From positions 1-8,640 of the forward strand of contig CBDAMZ010000002.1 of assembly GCA_965197375.1 (NCBI GenBank): a DNA stretch of 8,640 nt. The letters are read 5' to 3'. Under the pieces are notes generated by a model that made no database searches, was not told the origin of the DNA, and saw only the letters and a list, made by a program, of their open reading frames with translations. Position 1 is the stretch's first letter, and each line of letters begins with the position of its first letter. The stretch is from CBDAMZ01 sp965197375. GTDB taxonomy: Bacteria; Acidobacteriota; Vicinamibacteria; Vicinamibacterales; UBA8438. This document shows, piece by piece, positions 1 through 6,593 of this stretch. The position numbers and the translations under genes were made by a program.

Positions 1-2
1 AT

Positions 3-326
3 CTGTTGAGTCTGATTCAGCGTTCAAACCCCGATCAGTTGGTGGGCCTTGCGAAGTCTGTGGTCGTGGCGATAGGTGTCACGGATGAAGTGACATCACG
101 GCCGCCGATGATCGCGATCCTGCTAAGACCAACGATGCCGATGGATGCTGCTGTGCGTTTTTGCCATACTTTGCTTGCCAGTGTCTACGGTGGCTATCAG
201 TTTCTCAATGCGACGGCACACGCTAGCGACTATCCGATGGTCTCCGTGGCGTTTCTGTACCTCAACTCGCGAGATCTACGCTTGGCGCTACAGGAAGTGG
301 CGGACCAGATGGACCGAATGGCTTAG
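3..326 (+). CDS. Unrecognised protein, 5' end possibly outside the window
   Basis: The frame is open to the left edge, so the true start may lie outside the window. The first possible start inside is a TTG at 6, which would give 106 residues. The visible protein is a mixed alpha/beta-looking chain with hydrophobic stretches such as AKSVVVAIGV and MIAILLRP near its beginning. It has a central segment with Cys and several aromatics (FCHTLLASVYGGYQF) and a charged, helical C-terminus ending DQMDRMA. I see no signal peptide, no catalytic motif and no family I can name. Codon use looks coding-like, and no competing frame gives a better protein here. The function is unknown. Confidence 0.5.
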   Translation: MLSLIQRSNPDQLVGLAKSVVVAIGVTDEVTSRPPMIAILLRPTMPMDAAVRFCHTLLASVYGGYQFLNATAHASDYPMVSVAFLYLNSRDLRLALQEVADQMDRMA

Positions 327-594
327 CCGCCTCGATATCTCTCGTTAACCCCACCGATCAGCTGATTTGAGCTTGATAACCCCGCATGAGCGAACCACTG
401 GTGACACTGGTGGGGTGAGATGCGATAGCGGGCGCGGCGGGCCACTCGGCGCAGGTTGTCGTGTGAGCGCGGCGCGTACTTGCGGACTAAAGGTATCATT
501 AAATGAATACCTGGAGCCCTTGGTGTGGGATACGGTTGAGCTTTCCGAAGTTGGTGCCTTCGTTGAAGTCTTTTCCTTCAGCCCACGCCCCCTC
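327..594. other. Gene-free stretch between the left-edge gene and the IS1380 relic
   Basis: No open frame here encodes a recognisable protein. On the minus strand it lies just downstream of the broken IS1380-type transposase end, so part of it is probably decayed IS sequence, possibly including the old IS terminus. I could not identify a matching inverted repeat. Confidence 0.3.
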
Positions 595-832
595 GTCGCT
601 ACTCGCAGCATCGCCCAAACAGGCGTCGGGTCAGGTGGCTCTCCGCCAGCAACAGCCAGTAGTAGCGGGCGTGCTTGACCAGCCGCCCACCCGTCTTGAC
701 GAGGCGCTGTTGGAGACTGGTCAACGACCAACTATCAATGCGCTTGGGGAGCACCAGCCGCCGCCTGAGGTTCCCGAGGTTGTAGGCCAGCACGCTCAGC
801 TGCAGCCGGGCCTCATTCGCCCGGAACCTGCG
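595..832 (-). pseudogene. C-terminal remnant of an IS1380-family DDE transposase
   Basis: Read on the minus strand, this encodes the conserved C-terminal block of IS1380-type transposases. It begins RFRANEARLQLSVLAYNLGN, continues through WSLTSLQQRLVKTGGRLVKHARYY, and ends near RRLFG. In that family this block follows the catalytic core and forms the end of the protein. Everything upstream is missing: the frame runs into unrelated residues and a stop at 875-877, so the catalytic D, D and E residues are absent. At the other end the frame hits a stop at 599-601. The expected continuation (LFGAMLR) appears if one base is shifted, which indicates a frameshift. This is a dead fragment of an old insertion. 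The family call is from recalled sequence similarity. Confidence 0.75.
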
Positions 833-1012
833 CTCGCCGCCAGGCGGATCGGGAACAGGTTCCCGCCTCCTCCACTATTTCTCCACGAACCGGGTCGACT
901 CGAGGGGACTCAGGTGGAAACCAGTAGACTCGACGGCTGCCGACAAACGCTTGACGTCGAACGTGTTAGACCACAAACTACGCGTCGTCAGTCAGTTACC
1001 GAAACACGCTCG

Positions 1013-1036
1013 CACGGGTTCGACTCCCGCCGCCTC
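1013..1036 (+). other. tRNA/tmRNA 3'-end-like sequence (possible att remnant)
   Basis: The stretch contains CGGGTTCGACTCCC followed directly by GCCGCCT. This has the layout of a T-arm (GGG, TTCGACT loop, CCC) followed by the 3' strand of an acceptor stem, as in the 3' ends of many tRNAs and of tmRNA. The bases before it (ACACGCTCGCA) also resemble the segment preceding the T-arm in tmRNA. No 5' acceptor strand or D-arm was found at a suitable distance, and no CCA follows, so this is not an intact RNA gene. Such fragments are commonly left as attachment sites by integrases that target tRNA or tmRNA genes. A related copy lies at 6029-6058 on the other strand. Confidence 0.45.
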
Positions 1037-1105
1037 TGATTGCGGTTGCAATGCTTCAAGATGACCATGGAGGCAACGTCGGAGCTACCACAGCTAGACT
1101 GGGAC

Positions 1106-1145
1106 ATGGTCATACTTCGGCCGACACGAAAGCTGAACCTCGTTG
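1106..1145 (+). pseudogene. Frameshifted N-terminal piece of the DUF6933-like gene
   Basis: An ATG at 1106 opens a frame reading MVILRPTRKLNLVAA. This resembles the usual start of DUF6933-type proteins, which begin with a hydrophobic strand followed by a T/Q-K-L motif. The rest of the domain continues in a different frame from about 1143. The two parts together look like one ancestral gene broken by a small insertion or deletion between roughly 1120 and 1150. Confidence 0.5.
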
Positions 1146-1664
1146 CTGCCGGCAACGGAGGTCATCCCGACCAGCTCCGATACGGCGCTCGGCGATTGGT
1201 ACGTCAATCGAGTTGTGGTGGATCGGCAGCCGCTTCTCCTCTTGGTGAGTTCTACTTCGCTGCTGCCGATGCTGATTCCGGCACAGAATGTGCGGGGCCT
1301 CCCAGCCCGACTCGCTGCGCTCGTCGAGGCAAGATTGAGACGTTGCGGGCTCGACGATCGGACGATCGCCGCCGAGACTCTGGCAATGGCCTCGGTGGCG
1401 GTCGGTCCGACGGTTAATCGGTCCGTGCTCGGCATCATGGTCGACTTCGCGAAGGCTGTTCCGTACCACCTTGAGCCTGGGCAGTGGGGGGAAACCACCC
1501 TGTGGATCGTGGAAGAGCGCCTTGCCGCGACTCCGTGCCACGCAGCGCTCTCCTGGGACCGCGTGATATTTCCGGAAAAGAAGGCACCGGAGGTTCTGCG
1601 GGCGAAGTGGCTGGCGAACACACCACTGCAGCCGACGCGGGGCGCGTGGACCACTGTGCATTAG
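1143..1664 (+). CDS. DUF6933-like protein, N-terminus lost by frameshift
   Basis: The 173-residue product carries features I associate with the DUF6933 family. Near residues 15-23 is TALGDWYVN, then a hydrophobic strand pair (PLLLLVSSTSLLPMLIPAQN), and then the family's signature NRSVLGIMVDF around residues 91-101. The C-terminal part (RLAATPCHAAL, then a segment ending APEVLRAKWLA) matches the longer form of the family. The biochemical role is unknown. The listed start is the first TTG of the frame and is probably not genuine, because the true N-terminal strand lies at 1106 in another frame. The gene may therefore be inactive, or the frameshift may be a sequencing error. The last residues (NTPLQPTRGAWTTVH) look like appended repeat-derived sequence rather than domain. 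No operon partner is adjacent. Confidence 0.65.
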   Translation: MLPATEVIPTSSDTALGDWYVNRVVVDRQPLLLLVSSTSLLPMLIPAQNVRGLPARLAALVEARLRRCGLDDRTIAAETLAMASVAVGPTVNRSVLGIMVDFAKAVPYHLEPGQWGETTLWIVEERLAATPCHAALSWDRVIFPEKKAPEVLRAKWLANTPLQPTRGAWTTVH

Positions 1665-2229
1665 GCATCGAGGTCGGCCGTCCCGACCATCACGCCTAGG
1701 GCGGGCGCAAGGACAATGACGCGACGCACCCATGTTCCGAGGATCGATGTGGTTCTGGTTTCGTGGATCGTCGTGGTTCACCTGCCGCGGTTGTCCTGCG
1801 TGTGCCGTGGTCCGGTTGATGTACTGGTTTCATGGACACGAGGTCGATCAGGTCTCGTGGGCACGTTGACGCTCTCCGATCTCACGCCGCACCACCAGGA
1901 ACCGGAAGGACAGTCGGCGGTGATGGCCAGCGCACTCAGTCTTGGTCGGTCCGCAGGCGGCGTCTGTGGTGTCATGCGGTCCCGTTGATTTTGTGGGGTA
2001 CAGTGTTGGGAACGTGGCGGGGAACGCACTCTAAACTACTATACATACATCACTTACATCTCGATGTCGGCAGCCCCATGCCACCGCCTACTTCATCACG
2101 GCACCGATCCTCTCTTGCATGCCGCCAGCCGTGGCTCAACCGCAGAGCGTCTCATTCTTCCGACATCTCCACAGTAGTTCGGAGTAGGCTGGCGAGGTCC
2201 AGCGACCGGTGCGGGGTGTCGAATCGGGC
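1665..2229. other. Long stretch without a convincing gene
   Basis: Several frames are open, but none gives a recognisable protein. A short imperfect direct repeat is visible: CTGGTTTCGTGGA near 1755 and CTGGTTTCATGGA near 1825, each preceded by a GATGT-type sequence. Around 1993-2015 is GTGGGGTACAGTGTTGGGAAC, a tandem-like pair. The part from about 2025 to 2090 is more AT-rich (CTAAACTACTATACATAC), which could suit a promoter for the gene at 2230, but no clear -35/-10 pair can be defended. Confidence 0.3.
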
Positions 2230-2703
2230 ATGAAGAAATCTTCCCTCAGTTCTCACGGCATCGCCCGCGTCCGCGCGCTCTTAGACCACGCTGCCTGTCC
2301 CACGGCATTCCCCGTCGTACGCACGCGCTTCCTCGGCAACATCGCAACGCCCCGGCTTGACGCATCGCCCGTCCAGACGGTCACCAGCTTGTGGGAAGGT
2401 CAGCTGCCGACATTCGACACGGCTGCGGCAGCCAACGAACTGCTCGACGCGCTCGTGGGTCTCTGGAACGCGCTGGTAACCCATCAATCGGAAGACACGC
2501 CGTTTCGGCTGACGCGCATAGCCACTCGGGCGAAGCCAGAGGGCCTGCGGCGTCTGTGCCAGAGCCGTATCGACGAGCTGGAAGGCTTCATCGACGGCCT
2601 GTTCGGTAACGAGGAGGCTATCGAACTCCCCGAACGCGCCCACGAAGCACTGGAGAATCTGAGGAAGATCAACGCCATGCTGCACGGCTGTCAACCGGCG
2701 TGA
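2230..2703 (+). CDS. Unrecognised small protein, faintly YecA/UPF0149-like
   Basis: The ATG at 2230 gives 157 residues. A GTG at 2209 in the same frame is possible, but the MKKSS start is preferred. Neither has a strong ribosome binding site. The protein is soluble and largely helical, with a central segment LWEGQLPTFDTAAAANELLD followed by LVGLWNALVTHQSEDTPFRL, and then RIDELEGFIDGLFG. The W-x-G-x-x-P-x-F and following leucine/asparagine pattern recalls UPF0149 (YecA-like) proteins, but I have no stronger evidence and the C-terminal metal-binding tail of some of those proteins is absent. The stop codon at 2701-2703 lies inside the end of the IS21 element. The last residues (about GCQPA) are therefore IS-encoded, and the original C-terminus may have been slightly longer. 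Confidence 0.6.
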   Translation: MKKSSLSSHGIARVRALLDHAACPTAFPVVRTRFLGNIATPRLDASPVQTVTSLWEGQLPTFDTAAAANELLDALVGLWNALVTHQSEDTPFRLTRIATRAKPEGLRRLCQSRIDELEGFIDGLFGNEEAIELPERAHEALENLRKINAMLHGCQPA

Positions 2704-2739
2704 GATTCTGACCCCGGATCGGCGTCGGATGTTGACCCC
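2697..2739 (+). repeat. Left-end pair of 19-base IS21 terminal repeats
   Basis: Two copies of one unit occur in the same orientation: GGCGTGAGATTCTGACCCC at 2697-2715 and GGCGTCGGATGTTGACCCC at 2721-2739, with start points 24 bases apart. Multiple short repeats at each end are typical of IS21 elements, where they serve as binding sites for the IstA transposase. The inner copy ends immediately before the istB stop codon at 2740-2742. Confidence 0.75.
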
Positions 2740-3468
2740 CTACTCACGGTGTTTGAAGCGCCAGGAATCGTTGCCGGTCTCGATGATCTCGCAGTGATGG
2801 GTGAGCCGGTCGAGCAGGGCCGTGGTCATCTTGGGGTCGGTGAAGACCTGCGGCCATTCGGCGAAGGCGAGATTGGTCGTCACGATCAGCGAGGTCCGCT
2901 CGTAGAGCCGGCTGATCAGATGGAAGAGGAGCTGCCCACCCGATTGGGCGAACGGCAGGTAGCCGAGCTCGTCCAGGACGACGAGGTCGACGCGGGTGAG
3001 TTGATCGGCCAGTCGGCCGGGGCGGCCGGCCTTGCTCTCGGCCTCGAGCTGGTTGACGAGGTCCACGACGTTGAAGAAGCGCGCCTTGGAGCCCTGCCGG
3101 ACACACGTGCGAGCGATGCCGATGGCCAGATGCGTCTTGCCGGTGCCCGTGCCGCCGATGAGCACGACGTTGCGCTGCTGCGCCAGGAAAGCGCCGGTCG
3201 CCAGCTCCTCGACGAGCGCCTGATTGACCGGCAAGTCCGCGAAGGCAAACTCGGTCAGTTCCTTGGCCAGGGGTAGTTTCGCGATGCCGAGCTGGTAGCG
3301 GATCGAGCGCGCCTGCTTCTCGGTGATCTCGGCCCGCAGCAACTCGCCCAGGATGACCTCGAACGCCCGTTGCCGCTTGCGGCCGACGGTCACGACCTCG
3401 TCAAAGTGAGCGCGCATCCCGGCCAGCTTGAGCTGGCCGAGGAGACCCATCAGCTCATGCCGTTGCAT
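2740..3468 (-). CDS. istB: IS21 helper ATPase IstB
   Basis: This is the AAA+ ATPase that assembles on target DNA and delivers it to the IstA transposase. The 242-residue length is normal for the family. Residues 1-80 form the helical N-terminal domain (start MQRHELMGLLGQLKL, with the conserved ITEKQARSIRYQLGIAKLP region). The Walker A motif is GGTGTGKTH at residues 105-113 and the Walker B motif is LVVLDELG at 162-169. A sensor-1-like segment, LIVTTNL, ends near residue 200, and LLDRLTHH lies near 218-225. The start ATG overlaps the last 14 bases of istA, which suggests translational coupling. A GAGGGG motif sits about 4 bases before it. The frame is intact with no missing motif. Confidence 0.93.
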   Translation of the reverse strand: MQRHELMGLLGQLKLAGMRAHFDEVVTVGRKRQRAFEVILGELLRAEITEKQARSIRYQLGIAKLPLAKELTEFAFADLPVNQALVEELATGAFLAQQRNVVLIGGTGTGKTHLAIGIARTCVRQGSKARFFNVVDLVNQLEAESKAGRPGRLADQLTRVDLVVLDELGYLPFAQSGGQLLFHLISRLYERTSLIVTTNLAFAEWPQVFTDPKMTTALLDRLTHHCEIIETGNDSWRFKHRE

Positions 3469-4966
3469 GCGGCCCCTCGCGCAGCGTGTCGTAGCGGGCG
3501 CAGTTGGCCACCGGGGCGGCGCGCAACGCCAGGGCGCCGGGCGTCAGCACGTCGGCGGGTCGGTCTGGCTCCCGGTGCCGCGCAAGCACGTTAAGGATCA
3601 CGTCGGCACTCGCGATGCCGGCGGCGAGCGCCTCCCGACAGGCCGCCTCGACGGCTTCGAGGCCGTCACTGAGCACCGCGCTCAGAATCGTCACGACGTG
3701 CCGGTCGCCATCCTCGCGGCGCGCGAGCATGCGCTGGACGCGGCCCAAGGCCCCCGGCAGGACCCAGTCCTTGAACGGGGCGCCGTTGCGCAGGGCGCCG
3801 GGCTTCCGGCTCAGCACCGGGACGTAGTGCCACGGATCGTAGCTGGTCTGCCCTCGCCCAAACCGCCGCGCGTGCTCGCCGACGATCGTGCCGTCCTGGC
3901 GGATGACGACCCGCTCGGCGTAGGCCGCGATCTCAACGGGCCGGCCGACGGCCCGGGCCATGACGCTGTAGCGGTTGTGGTCGAACCGCACCAGGCACGT
4001 CTTCGACACCGTGCCGATCTGGAGACGACTGCCCTCGAACGGGCCGCGGTACGGAATCAACGCGGCCCGCTCGGCCTCGAAGACCTCGAAGATGGTGCGC
4101 GTCGGGTCGTCCGGATGCGGCTGACGACGGGCCGAGGCCACGCCCTGGTCGAGCAGCCACGCATTGAGCTCCACGTAGCTGGCGAACCGCAGCCGCGGCG
4201 TGAACCACCGCTCGCGAATGGTCCCGACCTGATTCTCGACCTGGCCTTTCTCCCAGCCGGCCGCCGGGGTACACGCCACCGGCTCGACCAGGAAGTGGCT
4301 GCACAGCTGGGCGAACCGTCGATTGAACTGCCGGGCCTTGCCGACGAAGATCGCGTCGACGGCCGTTTTCATGTTGTCGTAGATCCCGCGCCCGCAGGCG
4401 CCGCGATAGAAGGCGAACGCCCGGTTGTGGGCGTCGAAGACCATTTCCTGCGTCTCGCGCGGGTAGGCCCGGACGAACGGCATCCGGCTGTGACACAGGC
4501 GCAGGTGGGCCACCTTGACCGTGGTCGTCACACCGCCCAGCACGACGATCTCGTGGGACCAGTCGAACTGGTAGGCTTCGCCGGGGTCGAACGTCAACGG
4601 GATGTAGGCCGTCTCCACCTGACCGTGGGCGCGGCGCCACCGCTGGGCGTAGCGCCGCACGGCATCGTAGCTGCCTGCGTACCCCTCCGCGCCCAGCAGT
4701 TCCCACATCCGCATCAGAGTCAGCCGCTCGCGCCGCGACTGGCTCAGCCGCGCGGTCAGCAGGGCCTCCAGGCGCGCCTGGAACGGGCCGAGCTTCGGGT
4801 AGACCGCCGGCGCCTGACGGTCGTACCGGAATGCGGTCTCGTCGCGCCGGAGCACCTTCCGCACGGTGTTGCGCGAGATCCCCCGCGTCCGGGCGATCGC
4901 CTTGATGCTCCTGCCGTCCTTGAAGTGATCCCGTCGAATCCTTGCGATCGTTTCCACTGTCAGCAC
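3455..4966 (-). CDS. istA: IS21 transposase IstA
   Basis: This is the DDE transposase of the element, which cuts and joins the IS ends. With the GTG at 4964-4966 as start it has 503 residues and begins VLTVETIARIRRDHF, matching the usual MLTVET start of relatives. An in-frame ATG at 5003-5005 would add 13 residues, but those look like unrelated leader sequence. A GAGGGGG motif just upstream also suits a GTG at 4955-4957. Residues 20-39 form a helix-turn-helix (SIKAIARTRGISRNTVRKVL). The catalytic core follows, with D135 (YQFDWSHE), D197 (IYDNMKTAV) and E244 (GQVENQVG). The C-terminal domain contains the family signature DPWHYVPVLSRKPGALRNG. All catalytic residues are present and the frame is unbroken, so the protein is probably functional. 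Confidence 0.92.
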   Translation of the reverse strand: MLTVETIARIRRDHFKDGRSIKAIARTRGISRNTVRKVLRRDETAFRYDRQAPAVYPKLGPFQARLEALLTARLSQSRRERLTLMRMWELLGAEGYAGSYDAVRRYAQRWRRAHGQVETAYIPLTFDPGEAYQFDWSHEIVVLGGVTTTVKVAHLRLCHSRMPFVRAYPRETQEMVFDAHNRAFAFYRGACGRGIYDNMKTAVDAIFVGKARQFNRRFAQLCSHFLVEPVACTPAAGWEKGQVENQVGTIRERWFTPRLRFASYVELNAWLLDQGVASARRQPHPDDPTRTIFEVFEAERAALIPYRGPFEGSRLQIGTVSKTCLVRFDHNRYSVMARAVGRPVEIAAYAERVVIRQDGTIVGEHARRFGRGQTSYDPWHYVPVLSRKPGALRNGAPFKDWVLPGALGRVQRMLARREDGDRHVVTILSAVLSDGLEAVEAACREALAAGIASADVILNVLARHREPDRPADVLTPGALALRAAPVANCARYDTLREGPHATA

Positions 4967-5011
4967 CCCCTCAGTGTCGGCGCCAACGCGCCCGACGCTC
5001 CACATCGCGAG

Positions 5012-5064
5012 GGGGTCAGTTTTCGACGCTGATCACCCCTCCAAGGGGGTCAATATTCCACGCC
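5012..5064 (-). repeat. Right-end pair of 19-base IS21 terminal repeats
   Basis: On the minus strand two copies of the terminal unit occur: GGCGTGGAATATTGACCCC (5046-5064) and, further in, AGCGTCGAAAACTGACCCC (5012-5030). Their start points are 34 bases apart, against 24 at the left end. They face inward, opposite to the left-end pair, as expected for IstA binding sites. The inner copy lies just upstream of the possible istA start at 5005, so IstA binding here could also affect its own transcription. Confidence 0.75.
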
Positions 5065-5856
5065 GCTTCACAAGCATGGGATGAGATCAATAGATTGAAG
5101 GCCGATCTGAGAGCTTTTCTCGACACCGATCCAGCACCGTACGTTCCACGGGTCAATTTCAACGGACAAGCGCAAACGCTCACCGTTAGCGTTCACGTTC
5201 AAAGAGCCCCCGATCCGATATGGGGCGTTCGTATTGGCGAGATCGTCCACAATCTTCGATCTGCCCTGGACCATGTCGTCTGGGAGCTTTACATCCTGAG
5301 CAATCGTGAATCGCCCCCACGGGGCAGTAAAAACCAGTTCCCCGTCTTCGAAACCCAAGCCTGGTTTAACGGACGCGGGACTACACAGTTTCTCAAAGGC
5401 ATTAGTAGCAGCGCCATCGCGCTGATTCGATCTGAGCAGCCCTTTCCAATAACCGAAGGTGGCACAGGGGAGGGCAGCAAAAGTCCTCTGTGGCATCTGA
5501 AAGAACTCTCGGATGTCGATAAGCACCGCACTCTCCATGTCACGGGCACGTTGTTGCACTCCTATAAGTTTGATTTTCCACCGCTCACGAGAGATGCCAC
5601 CATACATCGCCAAGATAGGCAGAGTGGGCCAATACAAGAGGACACCATACTCACCACCATCCACATGCCCGGAGTCACCGAGTGGCCTTTTGCTGAGCGT
5701 GAAGTGAAAGGCAACCTCGGAATGGACATAGCGTTCGACGAGAGTACGCCAACGGTGGGTGGGTGGCTCGTCCTCGGCACCCTCGTAGACATAGCCAACC
5801 GGACGGATGGGATTCTCAAGCGCATCGCCCAAAACATCTTCAGGTTCGATCTGTGA
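5065..5856 (+). CDS. Uncharacterised HNLRSALDH-motif protein, start removed by the IS21 insertion
   Basis: About 263 residues remain after the IS end. The frame runs back into IS sequence without a stop, and no good start codon or binding site lies near the junction. The native start, probably only a few codons before the SQAWDEINRLKADLRAFLD helix, appears lost. I recognise a bacterial family of unknown function by three features. WGVRIGEIVHNLRSALDHVV is near residues 53-72. KNQFPVFET follows at about 89-97. PLWHLKELSDVDKHRTLH is near 141-158. R65-x4-H70 in the first motif has the spacing of the catalytic motif of HEPN ribonucleases, and its helical setting is compatible, but this is only a resemblance. 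There is no signal peptide or membrane segment. Base composition is less GC-rich than the IS. Confidence 0.7.
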   Translation, partial: ASQAWDEINRLKADLRAFLDTDPAPYVPRVNFNGQAQTLTVSVHVQRAPDPIWGVRIGEIVHNLRSALDHVVWELYILSNRESPPRGSKNQFPVFETQAWFNGRGTTQFLKGISSSAIALIRSEQPFPITEGGTGEGSKSPLWHLKELSDVDKHRTLHVTGTLLHSYKFDFPPLTRDATIHRQDRQSGPIQEDTILTTIHMPGVTEWPFAEREVKGNLGMDIAFDESTPTVGGWLVLGTLVDIANRTDGILKRIAQNIFRFDL

Positions 5857-5981
5857 CCCCGCAGCCTCAACTTCGCTTCCTCCGACTCTTTCGATACCAG
5901 GCCGCGCGACTGAACGGCGCGAGTCGGCAGGCCCGCACGCAACTGACCTGGAAGGTGGCGTGAAACCAGCCAACCAGCTCG

Positions 5982-6009
5982 TGGCGCCGTGAGGGCGTCA
6001 GACTTTTTT
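5982..6009 (+). terminator. Probable Rho-independent terminator
   Basis: TGGCGCC (5982-5988) can pair with GGCGTCA (5994-6000), with one G-U pair and a five-base loop. After GAC comes a run of six T (6004-6009). It lies about 125 bases after the stop of the gene ending at 5856, the only upstream gene it could serve. Confidence 0.4.
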
Positions 6010-6028
6010 CGTAGCGCCGACGTGAGGT

Positions 6029-6058
6029 AGGCGGCGCAGGGAGTCGAACCCGAACCAC
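6029..6058 (-). other. tRNA/tmRNA 3'-end-like sequence, minus strand (possible att remnant)
   Basis: On the minus strand the sequence reads GGTTCGGGTTCGACTCCC, then TGC, then GCCGCCT. It shares CGGGTTCGACTCCC and GCCGCCT with the copy at 1013-1036, differing by the TGC insertion. The T-arm-like block and the acceptor-like 3' strand are visible, but no complete cloverleaf can be drawn from the preceding bases. It could be an integrase attachment site made from the end of a tRNA or tmRNA gene. Confidence 0.4.
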
Positions 6059-6458
6059 ATGATTTTCTAAGTTAATGATGGCAAAGGACTTCTGGCGCTA
6101 AGTCTTTGTCGGTCCTCACGTTCCAGCCCTGCGATCGTCCCCTCCAGTCTCCTGGAGTCCCCCCGAGTCGACCCCAGTCGTGGCAACATTGTGGCAACGC
6201 TCCTCTCAGTGGGAGGACCAGTCGCAGCAAGCCAGCAACCTTCCGGTTAACAGCTTAACTCTGGTGTTGTATCTTGTTGGTTCTTCAGTGCCCTGGCTCG
6301 GGCCGAACGACGCTGGTACACGGCATTCGACGGCGGATTGTTCACGGCTGTGTTGTCAGTTTGCTACCCGGAGCGTAACTGATTACCGGGGTCGGCCCGT
6401 CGGAGGCACGAGGGCGGAGGAACGGTTGGCCGCGGCGCGCGCAGGAGATCGACCTGAC

Positions 6459-6593
6459 TAGCGCGGCCATGTGCAAGGGCGTCCAGTCCGAGGGAGTGCG
6501 CGCGGTCAGATCGGCCCCGGCCTCAAGCAATGCCGTCACCACGCCCAGCGTCGAACTGTTGCCCGCCATAGCTGAGTGCAAAGGCGTGTAGCA
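6459..6593 (-). pseudogene. Ankyrin-repeat gene fragment
   Basis: The minus strand encodes about one and a third ankyrin repeats: TPLHSAMAGN, then VVTALLEAGADLTART, then WTPLHMAAL. The TPLH turn, the LLEAGAD helix end and the spacing between the two TPLH blocks (about 35 residues) fit ankyrin repeats, which usually mediate protein binding. A TGA stop sits immediately before the first repeat, at about 6594-6596. After the last recognisable residue the sequence no longer follows the repeat. No start codon or complete repeat array is present. This is a remnant of a larger gene. Confidence 0.6.

Larger units (their letters stand above)
2689..5072 (-). mobile_element. IS21-family insertion sequence, apparently complete
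   Basis: The element holds istA and istB in the usual order on the minus strand with overlapping ends, flanked by matching termini. Read inward, the left end is TGTCAACCGGCGTGAGAT and the right end is TGTGAAGCGGCGTGGAAT, both continuing to TGACCCC. Over the first 14 bases they agree at 12. Starting with TGT fits the family. The exact limits are uncertain by about 10 bases: a shorter version would run from 2697 to 5064. No clear 4-8 base target duplication is visible next to either candidate boundary, so the insertion is old or the flanks have rearranged. Both reading frames are intact, so the element could still be active. Its base composition is visibly more GC-rich than the genes to its right. 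Confidence 0.85.

Noticed and set aside
503..1039. A 178-codon plus-strand frame
   Set aside because: Its middle part lies opposite the IS1380 transposase relic and the translation is low-complexity, so it is a chance frame.
1094..1781. Two long minus-strand frames opposite the DUF6933-like gene
   Set aside because: Both are Arg-rich shadows. The plus strand has the DUF6933 signature.
1746..1850. Short degenerate direct repeats (CTGGTTTCRTGGA) as a CRISPR or phage repeat array
   Set aside because: Only two imperfect copies are present, with no regular spacing or further units.
3428..5032. A 534-codon open frame on the plus strand opposite istA
   Set aside because: It is the antisense shadow of istA in GC-rich DNA. 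Its translation is rich in Arg, Pro and Ala with no domain, while the minus frame has a complete DDE transposase.
5068..5973. A 301-codon minus-strand frame opposite the HNLRSALDH gene
   Set aside because: The plus strand gives a protein with recognisable conserved motifs; the minus translation shows none.
6342..6461. The rest of the minus-strand frame downstream of the ankyrin block, as a continued protein
   Set aside because: After WTPLHMAAL the residues stop following the ankyrin pattern and match nothing, so only the repeat part was annotated.
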